Below, one piece after another: positions 50,216 through 59,464 of a stretch of DNA of 64,000 nt (positions are counted from its first letter, which is position 1; every line of letters starts with the position of its first letter). The position numbers and the translations under genes were made by a program. A model generated the notes under the pieces. It saw only the letters and a list, made by a program, of their open reading frames with translations. It ran no database searches and was not told the origin of the DNA. Origin of the DNA: Kitasatospora viridis (lineage in GTDB: Bacteria > Actinomycetota > Actinomycetes > Streptomycetales > Streptomycetaceae); the NCBI RefSeq assembly GCF_007829815.1, contig NZ_VIWT01000001.1, forward strand, positions 2,131,501-2,195,500, read 5' to 3'.

Positions 50216-50218
50216 GCA

Positions 50219-52831
50219 TCAGATCGAGAGCTCGAACCAGACGATCTTCCCGTGCGGGGTGCGGCGGCTGCCCCAGCGTTCGGCCAGCAGGCTGACCAGC
50301 TGGAGGCCGCGGCCGCCCTCGTCGGTCTCCTGGGCGCGGCGCTGGCGGGGCTGGGCGTAGCCGTCGTCCCAGACCTCGCAGACCATCGTGGTGTCCTTCA
50401 GCAGGCGCAACCGGATGTCGCCCCGGCCGTGCTTCAGCGCGTTCGTCACCAGCTCGCTGACCAGCAGCTCGGTGGTGTCCACCAGCTCCTCCAGACCGCG
50501 CACCAGCAGCCAGCCGCAGGCCAGTTCGCGGGCCTTGGCCACCGAGGTGGGCTCCGGGGGCAGCCGCCAGTCGCCGACCGCGTCCTCCGGGAAGGCCCGC
50601 ACCCGGGCCATCAGCAGCGCGATGTCGTCCTCGCCGTGGTGCGGGTCCAGCTCGTTGAGCACCTGGTCGCAGAGCGTCTCCAGGACCGGGCCGCCGTTCT
50701 GCAGGGCCAGCCGGAAGGCCAGCAGGCCCTCGTCCAGCTGGTGCTTGCGGGACTCCACCAGGCCGTCGGTGTAGAGGCCGAGCAGGGCGCCGTCCGGCAG
50801 CTCCAGGGTGACCTCCTCGAACGGCTCGCCGCCCACGCCGAGCGGCAGGCCCGGCGGCACGTCCAGCATCCGGGCCGGCTCGCCGGGGCTGAGCAGCACC
50901 GGGGGCAGGTGGCCGGCGTTGGCGAAGGTGCACCGCCGGGTGACCGCGTCGAAGACCGCGTAGACGCAGGTGGCCAGGTAGACCTCGGCCGCGTGCTCGT
51001 CCACCGGCCGGTCCGGGCGGCCGTAGCCGGGCAGCGGGCCGGGGCCGGGGTCGCCGAGGCCGCGGGCGATGTCGTCCAGCGCGCCGAGCACCTCGGCCGG
51101 CTCCAGGTCGAGCATCGCCAAGGTCCGCACGGCGGTGCGCAGCTGACCCATCGCCACCGCGGCCCGCAGGCCGCGGCCCATCACGTCGCCGATCACCAGC
51201 GCGGTGCGGTTGCCGGGCAGCGGGATGACGTCGAACCAGTCGCCGCCGACCTCGGTGTTGTTGCTGCTCGGGCGGTAGCGGCAGGCGATCTCCAGGCCGC
51301 TGGCCTCCGGGTTGCCCGGGGGCAGCAGGCTGCGCTGCAGGATCAGCGCGCGCTCGTGCTCGCGCCGGTAGAGCCGGGCGTTGTCCACGCAGACCGCGGC
51401 GCGGGCGGCGATCTCCTCGGCGATCGCCACGTCGCGGGCGTCGAACGGCTCGCTGCCGATCGCCCGGGAGAGCTGGACCAGGCCGAGCACCTGGTTTCGC
51501 GCCACCAGCGGGACCACCAGGGTGGAGCGCAGCAGCGGGTCCGGGCCGGGGTCGGGGATCGCGCTGCGGCCGGTGCGCAGCGCCCGGGCGTGCGGCGAGC
51601 GGGGCGGGTAGCAGAGCGTGCCGCCGGCCTCGGCGGCGGCCAGCCGGGCGCCGTAGCCCAGCTCGCCGTAGGCCGCGCTGTCGCCGCCGAGCACCGCGGC
51701 GGCGTCGCCGACCACGCTGGAGACGGCCACCCGGCGCAGTTCGCCGCTGCCGTCGTAGGCGCCGCCGCGGCCGGCGCCGGCCAGCGCGGGGCCGGTCTCG
51801 CCGGAGAGCAGCGCGGAGTACAGGTCGACCGTGGCCAGGTCGCAGAACTGCGGGACGACGACGTCCAGCAGTTCCTTGGCGGTGGTCTCCAGGTCGAGGG
51901 TGGAGCCGATGTGCGCGCTGGCCTCGTTGACCAGGGCCAGGTTGCGCCGCACCCCGGCGGCCTCGCGCTCGGCGACCAGCCGGCTGGTCACGTCGTTGAC
52001 CTGGCCGGCCACGCCGATCGGGCGCTCGCCCGGGCCGGTGAGCCGGTAGAGCGAGATCGCCCAGCGGCGCTCGCCGCCGCGGGACGGCAGGCTGCCGCTG
52101 AACCGCAGGTCCACCACCGGGTCGCCGGTGGCCAGCACCTGACGGACCGCCGCCTGCAGCCGCTCGGCCTCGGCGGGCACGAAGAGGTCGTGGGCGCCGC
52201 GGCCGGCCAGCAGCTCGGCCGGCACCCCGACCGCGTCGGCGAAGGCCTTGTTGACGCGTTGCAGCCGCAGCTCGCGGTCGAACAGGAAGAAGCCGCTCGG
52301 AGTCTGGCCGAAAACCGCCGCCGAGGCGGCCAGGTCGGTCTCGATCCGGCGCAGCTTGCCGAGGTCCACGGCGAGGCAGAGCGCGCCGGGGGTGCCGTCC
52401 TCGGAGGCGTGGCCGGCGGCCGGCATCAGGTAGACCTCGGCGAGGCTCTCGCTGCCCTCGCGGTCGAGGTACGGGGTGGTGCCGATCCACTCCTCGCCGG
52501 CGAGCGTGCGCTCCAGCCGGGCCCGGCCGTTGCGCCAGTGCTCGCGCGGCACCAGGGCGGTGACCGGGTCGGCGCCGAGCGCCTCCTCGGCGGGCAGCGC
52601 GAAGAAGTCGGCGGCCCGCTCGCTCCACTGGTTGATCCGGCCGTCCGGCCCGATCGCGAAGGTGGCGACCCGGATGTACTCGTAGATCGACCCGGGGTCG
52701 ATGTCACCCCAGCGGGCCTGCTGCACCGGGGAGGGGGGCGGCGGTGCGACCGGCGGCGCGCCCGACTGCCCGGGCACCGCGGCATGGCCGCTGCTGCCAG
52801 TCAGCGCTTCCCGCGCCGGCATGCTGTTCAA
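50219..52831 (-). CDS. PAS-GAF-PP2C (SpoIIE/RsbU)-HATPase regulator 1
   Basis: The protein has 870 residues from a TTG at 52831 that has GGAGGGG 7 nt upstream. ATGs at 52858 and 52822 lack good sites. The order is a Pro-rich leader, two PAS domains (about 45-165 and 180-300), GAF (about 300-480), PP2C SpoIIE phosphatase (about 495-720) with EVGGDWFDV, IGDVMGRG, LYTDGLVE and EDDIALLMAR as metal-binding acidic motifs, and a C-terminal RsbW-like ATPase (about 740-870) with SELVTNALKHG and GGRGLQLVSLLAERWG. It probably dephosphorylates an anti-anti-sigma factor and may itself phosphorylate or bind a partner. The signal input via PAS/GAF is unknown. It converges on sdhB. Confidence 0.88.
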   Translation of the reverse strand: MNSMPAREALTGSSGHAAVPGQSGAPPVAPPPPSPVQQARWGDIDPGSIYEYIRVATFAIGPDGRINQWSERAADFFALPAEEALGADPVTALVPREHWRNGRARLERTLAGEEWIGTTPYLDREGSESLAEVYLMPAAGHASEDGTPGALCLAVDLGKLRRIETDLAASAAVFGQTPSGFFLFDRELRLQRVNKAFADAVGVPAELLAGRGAHDLFVPAEAERLQAAVRQVLATGDPVVDLRFSGSLPSRGGERRWAISLYRLTGPGERPIGVAGQVNDVTSRLVAEREAAGVRRNLALVNEASAHIGSTLDLETTAKELLDVVVPQFCDLATVDLYSALLSGETGPALAGAGRGGAYDGSGELRRVAVSSVVGDAAAVLGGDSAAYGELGYGARLAAAEAGGTLCYPPRSPHARALRTGRSAIPDPGPDPLLRSTLVVPLVARNQVLGLVQLSRAIGSEPFDARDVAIAEEIAARAAVCVDNARLYRREHERALILQRSLLPPGNPEASGLEIACRYRPSSNNTEVGGDWFDVIPLPGNRTALVIGDVMGRGLRAAVAMGQLRTAVRTLAMLDLEPAEVLGALDDIARGLGDPGPGPLPGYGRPDRPVDEHAAEVYLATCVYAVFDAVTRRCTFANAGHLPPVLLSPGEPARMLDVPPGLPLGVGGEPFEEVTLELPDGALLGLYTDGLVESRKHQLDEGLLAFRLALQNGGPVLETLCDQVLNELDPHHGEDDIALLMARVRAFPEDAVGDWRLPPEPTSVAKARELACGWLLVRGLEELVDTTELLVSELVTNALKHGRGDIRLRLLKDTTMVCEVWDDGYAQPRQRRAQETDEGGRGLQLVSLLAERWGSRRTPHGKIVWFELSI

Positions 52832-53070
52832 GGACCGACCCCTCCAACCCGCGACCATCCGGATGTCGAGAAGACCGAGTATTCATCATCCGGGGGCGGC
52901 CGCACACGCCCCCGACATCACAACATCAAATCGAGCGAAGGTTTTTGTCCGGCGCCCCGCACCACCGGCCCGCCGCACCCGCGCCCCCGGTCCGCTTCCG
53001 TGCGCCCACCCCCCGATTGTCATGGACAGGCGGGCGCTATTCGAAAATCTGCTCGAAGAATCCGCTCGGT

Positions 53071-55758
53071 TCATTCCCGATCCGCCTCCTTCCCCGGCAA
53101 TTCCTGCTCGAACCAGACCACTTTGCCCATCCCCTCGGCCCTGGCCCCCCAGCGCAGCGCCAGCCGGCGGACCAGCTCCAGGCCCCGCCCGCCCTCGTCC
53201 GCCTCGGCCGCGTGCCGCTCCCTGGGCGGGTCCGGCATCGGGTCAGAGATCTCCACCAGCAGCACCCCGGCCAGGGTCAGCCGGACCCCGATCGGCGCGC
53301 TGGCGTACCGCACCGAGTTGGTCACCAGCTCGCTCACCAGCAGCTCGACGGTGTCGGTCAGTTCGGCCACGTCCCAGTCCCGCAGCGCCCCGCGGACCAG
53401 CCGGCGGGCCCGGGAGACCGCGGTCGGCTCGGCCGGCAGGGTCCAGCCGACCGTCCGGGCGCCCTCCTCGCCGCGGCCCAGCCGGGCCAGCAGCAGTGCC
53501 ACGTCGTCCGGCTCGCGGCCCTGCTCCATGGTGTCCAGCACCGCCTCGCAGGCGTGCTGGATGGACGGGTAGGGCTTCTCCAGCACCGACTGCAGCCGCC
53601 CCAGCCCGACGTCCAGGTCCTTGTCCCGCGACTCCACCAGGCCGTCCGTGCACAGCGCCAGCACGCTGCCCTCCGGCACCTTGAGCTCGACCGACTCGAA
53701 GGCCACCCCGCCGACCCCCAGCGGCGCCCCCGAGGGCAGCTCCAGCACCCGCCCCCGGCCGCCCGGCAGCGGGCCGCCGGAGCGGGCCGGGCCGGGCCGC
53801 TCCGGGCTGACCAGCACCGGCGGGATGTGGCCCGCCTTGGCCATGGTCAGCCGCGCGGTGGCGGGGTCGTAGACGGCGTAGACGCAGGTCGCCAGCAGCG
53901 CCTCGTCCGGACCCTGCGCCAGGTCGTCGGCCAGCTCGTGGACGTGCCGCAGCAGCACGTCCGGCGGCAGGTCCAGGGCGGCCAGCACCCGCACCGCGGT
54001 GCGCAGCCGACCCATCGTGGCGGCCGCCCGCAGCCCGTGCCCCATCACGTCGCCGACCACCAGCGCGGTCCGGTCGCCGGGCAGCGGGATGACGTCGAAC
54101 CAGTCGCCGCCGACCTCGGTGCCGCTGCTGCCCGGCACGTACCGGTAGGCCACCTCCAGGCCGGTGGGCTGCGGCACCTGCTGGGGCAGCAGGGTGCGCT
54201 GCAGGGTGAGCGCGGCGGTGCGCTCGCGGACGTAGAGCCGGGCGTTGTCCAGCGAGCTGCCGGCCCGGTCGGCCAGCTCCACCGAGAAGGCCAGGTCGTC
54301 CCGGTCGAAGCCCTCCCGGCGGCCGGCCCGGCTGAGCACCAGCAGCCCGATCACGATCCCGCGGGCCCGCAGCGGCACCACCAGCACCGAGTGCACGCCG
54401 AGCGCCTGGGCGGCCCGCACCTTGGGGTCGCCGGGATACGTGGCGCTCTCCAACTCCTCGGAGCCGGAGAGCAGTTCGGGCACGCCGGTGCGCAGCACCC
54501 GGCCGAACGAGGAGTCCTCGGCGAAGGTCACCCGGGCGCCCCGACGGAGCATCACCTCGACGTCCGCGCCGTCCCGGTTGGCCGCCACGCCGAGCTGCAG
54601 CAGCGAGGTGCGGCGGTCGTGGCCGTGCTTGGGCAGGTCGTCCCCGTGCTCCACCGCCTGGAGCAGGATCGCGCCCGCGAAGTCGGCGAGCCGGGGCACC
54701 GCGGCGCCGGCCAGCTCCTGGGCGATCCGGCCGGCGTCCAGCAGGTCGCCGATCCGCGAGCCGAACTCGTTGAGCAGCGCGAGCCGGCGGCGGGCGTGCT
54801 CGACCTTGGCCACCGCCCGGTAGCGCTCGGTCACGTCCATCACGGTGCCGGAGATGCCGAGCACCCGGCCGGCCCGGTCGGTCAGCCGGCTGTACGACAT
54901 CGAGCGGTAGCCGCCGGTGCGGGCGGTCAGCGGGGAGGCCAGGGTCACGTCGATCACCGGCTCGCCGGTGGCCAGCACCTGACGCTGGATCACGGTGATC
55001 TCGTCGGCCGCCCGGTCCGGCAGGGTCTCGCCGGTGGTGCGGCCGACGTGCTCCTCGGCCGGCACGCCGTTCATCTCGGCCAGGGTCTGGTTCACGGCGG
55101 TGTAGCGCAGCTCGGTGTCGAGCACCGCGATGCCGAGCGCGGACTGCTCGAAGAGCGCGTCCCGGACGGCGAGGTCGCGCTCCACGGCCTGCACCCGGCC
55201 CGACTCGGCGAGCGCGACCAGCAGGAACGGGGTGCCGTCGCCGTCCACCAGCAGCGAGATCCGGGCGTCCACCCGGACCAGCGGGCCGTCCCGGTGGTGC
55301 AGTTCGGTCAGGCCCTTCCAGCCGCCGGTGCGCAGCGCCTGGGCGATCGCCTCCCGGGTCCGCAGGACCAGGGCCTGGTCCACCATCAGCTCCTCGATCC
55401 GGCGGCCCACCAGCACCTCGTTGGGCCAGCCGAGCAGCTGCTCGGCGGCCGGGCTCCAGAGCACCACCCGGCCGGCCGTGTCGAGCATCGCGATGGCCAC
55501 CGTGACCATGTCGAAGAGGCTGCCCTGGGTGTGCTCGCCGAGCAGCTCGCCGAGCCCCGGGGCGCCCTGCGGGAACGGCTCGGCCGGGCCGCCGCGCACC
55601 GAGGCCGGCGCCGCCGGCGCGGCGCCGCCGCGCACCGGCGGGCGGTCCTGGCCGACCCCTCCGCGCCCGCGCAGGCGCGCGCGAGCGGCCGCCCCTCCGG
55701 TCCGCCCGGGCCGGGCCCGGCCGCTCCCCGTGCTGGTCACCGACCGGGCCTCCCACAC
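53071..55758 (-). CDS. PAS-GAF-PP2C (SpoIIE/RsbU)-HATPase regulator 2
   Basis: The protein has 895 residues from the GTG at 55758 with AGGAGA upstream. After a basic/Gly-rich 70-residue leader come PAS1 (about 75-195), PAS2 (about 205-315), GAF (about 320-500), PP2C (about 520-745: EVGGDWFDV, VGDVMGHG, CTDGLVESRDKD and PDDVALLLARL) and a C-terminal HATPase (SELVTNSVRYA and DEGGRGLELVRRLALRWG). The domain order and motifs are those of the gene downstream on the same strand, so the pair arose by duplication. The two differ in length and PAS sequence, so they probably respond to different signals. The genes are separated by 239 bp that hold no other gene. Confidence 0.88.
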   Translation of the reverse strand: MWEARSVTSTGSGRARPGRTGGAAARARLRGRGGVGQDRPPVRGGAAPAAPASVRGGPAEPFPQGAPGLGELLGEHTQGSLFDMVTVAIAMLDTAGRVVLWSPAAEQLLGWPNEVLVGRRIEELMVDQALVLRTREAIAQALRTGGWKGLTELHHRDGPLVRVDARISLLVDGDGTPFLLVALAESGRVQAVERDLAVRDALFEQSALGIAVLDTELRYTAVNQTLAEMNGVPAEEHVGRTTGETLPDRAADEITVIQRQVLATGEPVIDVTLASPLTARTGGYRSMSYSRLTDRAGRVLGISGTVMDVTERYRAVAKVEHARRRLALLNEFGSRIGDLLDAGRIAQELAGAAVPRLADFAGAILLQAVEHGDDLPKHGHDRRTSLLQLGVAANRDGADVEVMLRRGARVTFAEDSSFGRVLRTGVPELLSGSEELESATYPGDPKVRAAQALGVHSVLVVPLRARGIVIGLLVLSRAGRREGFDRDDLAFSVELADRAGSSLDNARLYVRERTAALTLQRTLLPQQVPQPTGLEVAYRYVPGSSGTEVGGDWFDVIPLPGDRTALVVGDVMGHGLRAAATMGRLRTAVRVLAALDLPPDVLLRHVHELADDLAQGPDEALLATCVYAVYDPATARLTMAKAGHIPPVLVSPERPGPARSGGPLPGGRGRVLELPSGAPLGVGGVAFESVELKVPEGSVLALCTDGLVESRDKDLDVGLGRLQSVLEKPYPSIQHACEAVLDTMEQGREPDDVALLLARLGRGEEGARTVGWTLPAEPTAVSRARRLVRGALRDWDVAELTDTVELLVSELVTNSVRYASAPIGVRLTLAGVLLVEISDPMPDPPRERHAAEADEGGRGLELVRRLALRWGARAEGMGKVVWFEQELPGKEADRE

Positions 55759-55875
55759 GTGCTGGCTCTCCTGATGTCACGGCTCATATGGAACTGTGAC
55801 ATACCGACACGAAAACCGTACTACCCGACGGCAGGTGGGTGACCCGGGGACCGGCACCGACGCCCTGACTGTCCG

Positions 55876-56271
55876 TCAGCCGGCGGCGAGCAGCCTCGCG
55901 ACCTCCGGCAGCACCTCCCGGTCGTGCTCCAGCCAGTCCACCGCCGACAGCTCGTCCGGCCCCAGCCAGCGCACCTCGGAGTGGTCCTCCAGCGGCTCCG
56001 GCTCGCCCTCCAGCAGCTCGGCGGACCAGATCCGCAGCACCAGCCCGGCCCGGATCGGCCACTCCCCCGGCAGCCGGCCGACCGCCCGGGCCCGCACGCC
56101 CAACTCCTCGAACAGCTCCCGCTCCAGCGCCTGCTGCTGCGTCTCGCCGGGCTCGGCCTTGCCGCCCGGGAACTCCCAGCGCCCGGCCACCTCGGCCGGG
56201 GCGCTGCGCCTGGCGGCCAGCACCCTGCCGTGGTGGATGAGGACGCCGCCGACCACGATCCGGTTCTCCAT
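55876..56271 (-). CDS. Nudix hydrolase, MutT-like
   Basis: The protein has 131 residues. The Nudix box GKAEPGETQQQALERELFEELGV (GX5EX7REUXEEXGU) is perfect, at residues about 37-59. VVGGVLIHHGRVLAARRSAPAEVAGRWEFPGGK precedes it, as in MutT/8-oxo-dGTPases. It is probably a cytosolic nucleotide-sanitising enzyme; the substrate is not proved. The ATG at 56271 has no RBS. TAGGGT 8 nt upstream suggests a leaderless transcript. A longer frame (to 56691) has no support. Confidence 0.9.
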   Translation of the reverse strand: MENRIVVGGVLIHHGRVLAARRSAPAEVAGRWEFPGGKAEPGETQQQALERELFEELGVRARAVGRLPGEWPIRAGLVLRIWSAELLEGEPEPLEDHSEVRWLGPDELSAVDWLEHDREVLPEVARLLAAG

Positions 56272-56748
56272 GCCGCCACACCCTAGGGGGTGCTGACGGT
56301 GGGACCGGGAGTGCGCCGTGCGGGCCCGGCTCGGTGGGGGTCGAGTCGGGCCCGCACGGTACCGGCCGCCCCACGAGCGTGGGAACGACCCGCCAACGGG
56401 ACGTACGGGCGAGGTTTCGGTGCCGTCACGAGCCCGACCGGCTCGCTGATCGGCGCAAGGAGAGCCTGCGGCTGCCGCCGCCGACCCGATGATCCGTACC
56501 CGGCCGACCGCGATCGCCGCCTGCCGTTCGCCGCACCTGCCCCCGTGGTCCCCCGTCCGACGCACCTTCGGCGACCACCGCGACGGGCGGACCCGAACGG
56601 GCCAGGGCGTCGCGGTTCGCCCGGTTGACACCGGGACGAGCGCCTCAAGTACGACTATCGCAAGGGTGTACCGGCAATCCCCATCGCGCAAGGTCCTGGT
56701 TGGATCGGCGACGAACGGAGCAGCGCCCGAACGGCCCCGGGGCGCCGC
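56272..56748. other. 477-bp gap upstream of the Nudix gene
   Basis: Contains a perfect 13-bp inverted repeat (56316-56328 / 56347-56359, 18-nt loop) and, further on, TTGACA followed after 19 nt by TACGAC on the plus strand (56627 onward). Short open frames here show no protein family. It could hold a small RNA or a transcript end, but neither is proved. Confidence 0.45.
56316..56359. terminator. 13-bp perfect hairpin upstream of the Nudix gene
   Basis: CCGTGCGGGCCCG / CGGGCCCGCACGG with an 18-nt loop (inner CTC/GAG pairing) lies about 45 bp before the Nudix start. It may be a terminator of a transcript from the right or a leader structure. Confidence 0.5.
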
Positions 56749-57870
56749 TCAGACCGACTGCGAGGCGCCGCCCCCGCCCGCCGCGCCGCCCTGCCCGTGC
56801 ACCGTCGCGAGCCGCAGCAGTTGACGCACCGCCAGCTGACGGTCCTGCGCCTTGTGCAGGTCCGACTCGGCCACCGCGGCGGCCAGCTCGTCGGGGCCGG
56901 GCGCCGCGGCCGCCCGCTCCAGCGCGGCCGCCCGCAGGTCCAGCTCGTCCGCCTGGGCGCCGGCGGCGCCCCGCACCGCGGCGCCCCAGTCGCCGGAGCG
57001 CAGCGCGCCGGTCTGCGCCCGGAGCACCTCGGCGAAGGTGCCGGCCCACTCGCGGTAGCCCACCGGGTCGCCGGCCACCGGGCCGGCCGGGCGGCGGCCC
57101 GACTCCAGGTCGATCGCGTCCATCGCCCGCAGGTAGCGGTACTGGTCGGCGCTCAGGGTCGAGCGGTCCCGGCGCAGCGGGCCGGTCAGCCCGCCGCCCT
57201 GGTCCATCAGCACGCAGGTGGCGGTGCGCCGGCCGCCCTCCCACTCCGCGCGGCTCGGGTAGAAGAAGTCCACCGAGAGCTTGGCGGGCAGCAGCCAGTG
57301 GTCCATCGCGTAGTCCTGCGCCAGGCCCTGGCACTGCGGGGTGGCCTGGTCGTGCACCTGCGACTCGGTGGGGAAGGAGTCGCCGGTCAGCTCGGTGGTG
57401 CCGACCATCTCGCCCTCGTGCGGGGTGGTGCAGGGCCGGGTGCGGACCCGGCCGCCGTCCCGGTCGAAGCAGTCGCCGGCGTGCAGCGAGAAGACCGGAC
57501 CGGCGTCCAGGGCGATCGGGTGGGCGGGCAGCACCTGGGCCAGGCCCAGGCCGACCGTGGTCAGCACGCCGAGCAGGGAGAGCAGCAGGCCGCTCACGGC
57601 CAGCGCGCCGCCGCGGCCGCCACGGCGCCGGATCCGCACCCGGGCGACCGCGCCGAACGCCAGCGCCAGCGGCCAGAGCACGACGGTGACCGCGCAGACC
57701 AGCGCGGCGACCGCGAAGCCGTCGAGGCCGGGGGCGGCGGGTGCGGGCTCGGGCTCGGGGACATGAGCGGGCTCGGGCACGGCCACGGACTGCGACTCGG
57801 GCACGGCCGCGGGCTCCGGGTCCGGCTCCGGTGCCGCCTGGACCTCGTCGCCCAGCTGCTGTTCCTGCAC
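56749..57870 (-). CDS. DUF4190 / septum-formation-like membrane protein
   Basis: The protein has 373 residues. The Pro/Glu-rich N-terminus (1-48) is followed by two transmembrane helices separated by RIRRRGGRGG (about 50-75 and 85-110), the DUF4190 layout. An exterior domain comes next (about 120-330: SLHAGDCFDRDGGRVRTRPCTTPHEGEMVGTTEL with paired cysteines), as in the actinobacterial Septum_form family. The C-terminus is coiled-coil-like and Ala/Gln-rich. The role is not known. A link to septation rests on the family name only. The GTG has GGCGGAG close upstream. Confidence 0.8.
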   Translation of the reverse strand: MQEQQLGDEVQAAPEPDPEPAAVPESQSVAVPEPAHVPEPEPAPAAPGLDGFAVAALVCAVTVVLWPLALAFGAVARVRIRRRGGRGGALAVSGLLLSLLGVLTTVGLGLAQVLPAHPIALDAGPVFSLHAGDCFDRDGGRVRTRPCTTPHEGEMVGTTELTGDSFPTESQVHDQATPQCQGLAQDYAMDHWLLPAKLSVDFFYPSRAEWEGGRRTATCVLMDQGGGLTGPLRRDRSTLSADQYRYLRAMDAIDLESGRRPAGPVAGDPVGYREWAGTFAEVLRAQTGALRSGDWGAAVRGAAGAQADELDLRAAALERAAAAPGPDELAAAVAESDLHKAQDRQLAVRQLLRLATVHGQGGAAGGGGASQSV

Positions 57871-57936
57871 CGCTCCGCCTCGATTCGTGCACGAGTTCGA
57901 CGAACGGGGGGACTCTAGCCGAGCGCGGCCCCCGGC

Positions 57937-58770
57937 TCAGCGCCGGGCCAGCACCTCCCCGTGCAGCACGGCGAACCAGCCGTCCGGCTCGACCGACCAG
58001 CCGCGCCAGGCCTGCGCGATCGCGTCCAGCTCGGCCTGATCGGCCAGGCCCGCGGCCAGCGCGGTGCGGGCCAGCCCGGATCCGGTGGTGCGCTCGGCCC
58101 AGGACTCGCCCCACCACAGCCGCTCGCCCGGGGTGGCGTAGGTCCAGGTGGCGCTGCTCGCGGTGACCTCGGTGAAGCCCGCCGCACGGGCCCAGGCCAG
58201 CAGCCGGCGCCCGGCGTCCGGCTCCCCGCGGTTGGCCCGGGCGGACGCCCGGTACAGCTCCAACCAGCGGTCCAGCTCCGGGACTTCGGGGTACCAGGTC
58301 ATCGCCGCGTAGTCCGCGTCACGGACCGCCAGCACCCCGCCCGGGGCCAGCACCCGGCGCATCTCGCGCAGCGCGCCGACCGGGTCGGCCAGGTGCTGCA
58401 GCACCTGGTGGGCGTGCACCACGTCGAACTCGCCGTCCGCGTAGGGCAGCTGGAAGACGTCGGCGACCTCGAAGTCGATGTTCCCGATCCCCCGGTCGGC
58501 CGCGTACGCGGCGGCCTCGGCCAGCACCTCGGCGGAGGTGTCCAGCGCGACCACCCGCCCCTCGGGGCCGACCAGCTGGGCCAGGTCGGCGGTGATGGTG
58601 CCCGGCCCGCAGCCCACGTCGAGCAGGGACTGACCCGCCGTCAGCTCCGGCAGCAGGTAGGCCGCCGAGTTCGCCGCGGTCCGGCTGCGGTGGGAGCGCA
58701 GCACGCCGTCGGTGTGGCCGTGGGTGTAGACGGCCGCCTGGTTCTGATGGTTCGTCATCGAGTTCGCCAT
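57937..58770 (-). CDS. SAM-dependent methyltransferase (class I, UbiE-like)
   Basis: The protein has 277 residues. The motifs are LLDVGCGPGTITADLAQLVG (SAM motif I), VVALDTSAEVLAEAA, FQLPYADGEFDVVHAHQVLQHLADP and REMRRVLAPGGVLAVRDADY. It matches the group found in many actinomycetes that methylates small molecules; the acceptor is unknown. The ATG at 58770 has TATCGT 7 nt upstream (leaderless). A second ATG at 58758 in frame is possible. It is divergent from the split-barrel gene at 58846. Confidence 0.88.
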   Translation of the reverse strand: MANSMTNHQNQAAVYTHGHTDGVLRSHRSRTAANSAAYLLPELTAGQSLLDVGCGPGTITADLAQLVGPEGRVVALDTSAEVLAEAAAYAADRGIGNIDFEVADVFQLPYADGEFDVVHAHQVLQHLADPVGALREMRRVLAPGGVLAVRDADYAAMTWYPEVPELDRWLELYRASARANRGEPDAGRRLLAWARAAGFTEVTASSATWTYATPGERLWWGESWAERTTGSGLARTALAAGLADQAELDAIAQAWRGWSVEPDGWFAVLHGEVLARR

Positions 58771-58833
58771 GCCTTCGACGATAGCCACCGTCTCAGCCAG
58801 TAAGAAACTCTTTCTCGATCCGTGAGACGGGGT

Positions 58834-58839
58834 TAGCCT
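58834..58839 (+). promoter_or_regulatory. -10 box (TAGCCT) of the 58846 gene
   Basis: TAGCCT ends 6 nt before the ATG, with no Shine-Dalgarno sequence. It is a probable leaderless promoter in the divergent control region shared with the methyltransferase gene. Confidence 0.45.
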
Positions 58840-58845
58840 GTTCGC

Positions 58846-59427
58846 ATGGGAAAAACCTATGAACGGATCGACGGCCGCCTGCGCTCGTTCATCGAGTCCC
58901 AGCCGGTCTTCTTCACCGCCACCGCCCCGCTCTCCGACGAGGGCCACGTCAACCTCTCCCCCAAGGGCCGGGCCGGCACCCTCGCGGTGCTGGACGACCG
59001 GACCCTGGCCTACCTCGACTTCGGCGGCAGCCACGCCGAGACCATCGCGCACCTGCGGGAGAACGGCCGGATCACGCTGATGTGGTGCGCCTTCACCGGC
59101 CCGCCCACCGTGGTCCGGGTGCACGGCCGGGGCGAGCCGGTGTTCCGGGACGACCCGCGGTTCGCCGACCTGCTCGGCCACTTCGAGCCGGGGGCCGACG
59201 GCGGCGGGCTGCGCGCCGTCGTGCTGGTGCGGGCCGAGCGGGTGAGCGACTCCTGCGGCTTCGCGGTGCCGGTGATGGAGTACCGGGGCGACCGGGCGCT
59301 GCACGCCGACTACTTCGACCGCAAGAGCGACCCCGAGTTCGCCGAGTACTGCGCGAAGAAGGAGTACGTCGGCGTGAGCGTGGACGGCCTGCCCGGCCTG
59401 CCACTGCCGCTGCCGCCCCGCCCGTGA
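58846..59427 (+). CDS. Pyridoxamine 5'-phosphate oxidase family protein (split barrel)
   Basis: The protein has 193 residues. MGKTYERIDGRLRSFIESQPVFFTATAPLSDEGHVNLSPKG and LAYLDFGGSHAETIAHLRENGRITLMWCAFTGPPTVVRVHG match the actinobacterial pyridox_oxidase-like group that binds FMN or F420. SPKG and the RITLMW strand are the usual cofactor-contact region. The substrate is unknown; reduction of small unsaturated compounds is known for relatives. It is probably leaderless. It lies 38 bp before the reductase gene and may be co-transcribed with it, although that gene has its own -10 box. Confidence 0.85.
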   Translation: MGKTYERIDGRLRSFIESQPVFFTATAPLSDEGHVNLSPKGRAGTLAVLDDRTLAYLDFGGSHAETIAHLRENGRITLMWCAFTGPPTVVRVHGRGEPVFRDDPRFADLLGHFEPGADGGGLRAVVLVRAERVSDSCGFAVPVMEYRGDRALHADYFDRKSDPEFAEYCAKKEYVGVSVDGLPGLPLPLPPRP

Positions 59428-59451
59428 CGCCGGGCCGGCGGTGACGGGTCG

Positions 59452-59457
59452 TAGCCT
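59452..59457 (+). promoter_or_regulatory. -10 box (TAGCCT) of the RibD-like reductase gene
   Basis: TAGCCT ends 7 nt before the GTG at 59465. It gives the reductase/deaminase pair its own leaderless start. Confidence 0.45.
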
Positions 59458-59464
59458 GGGCGCC

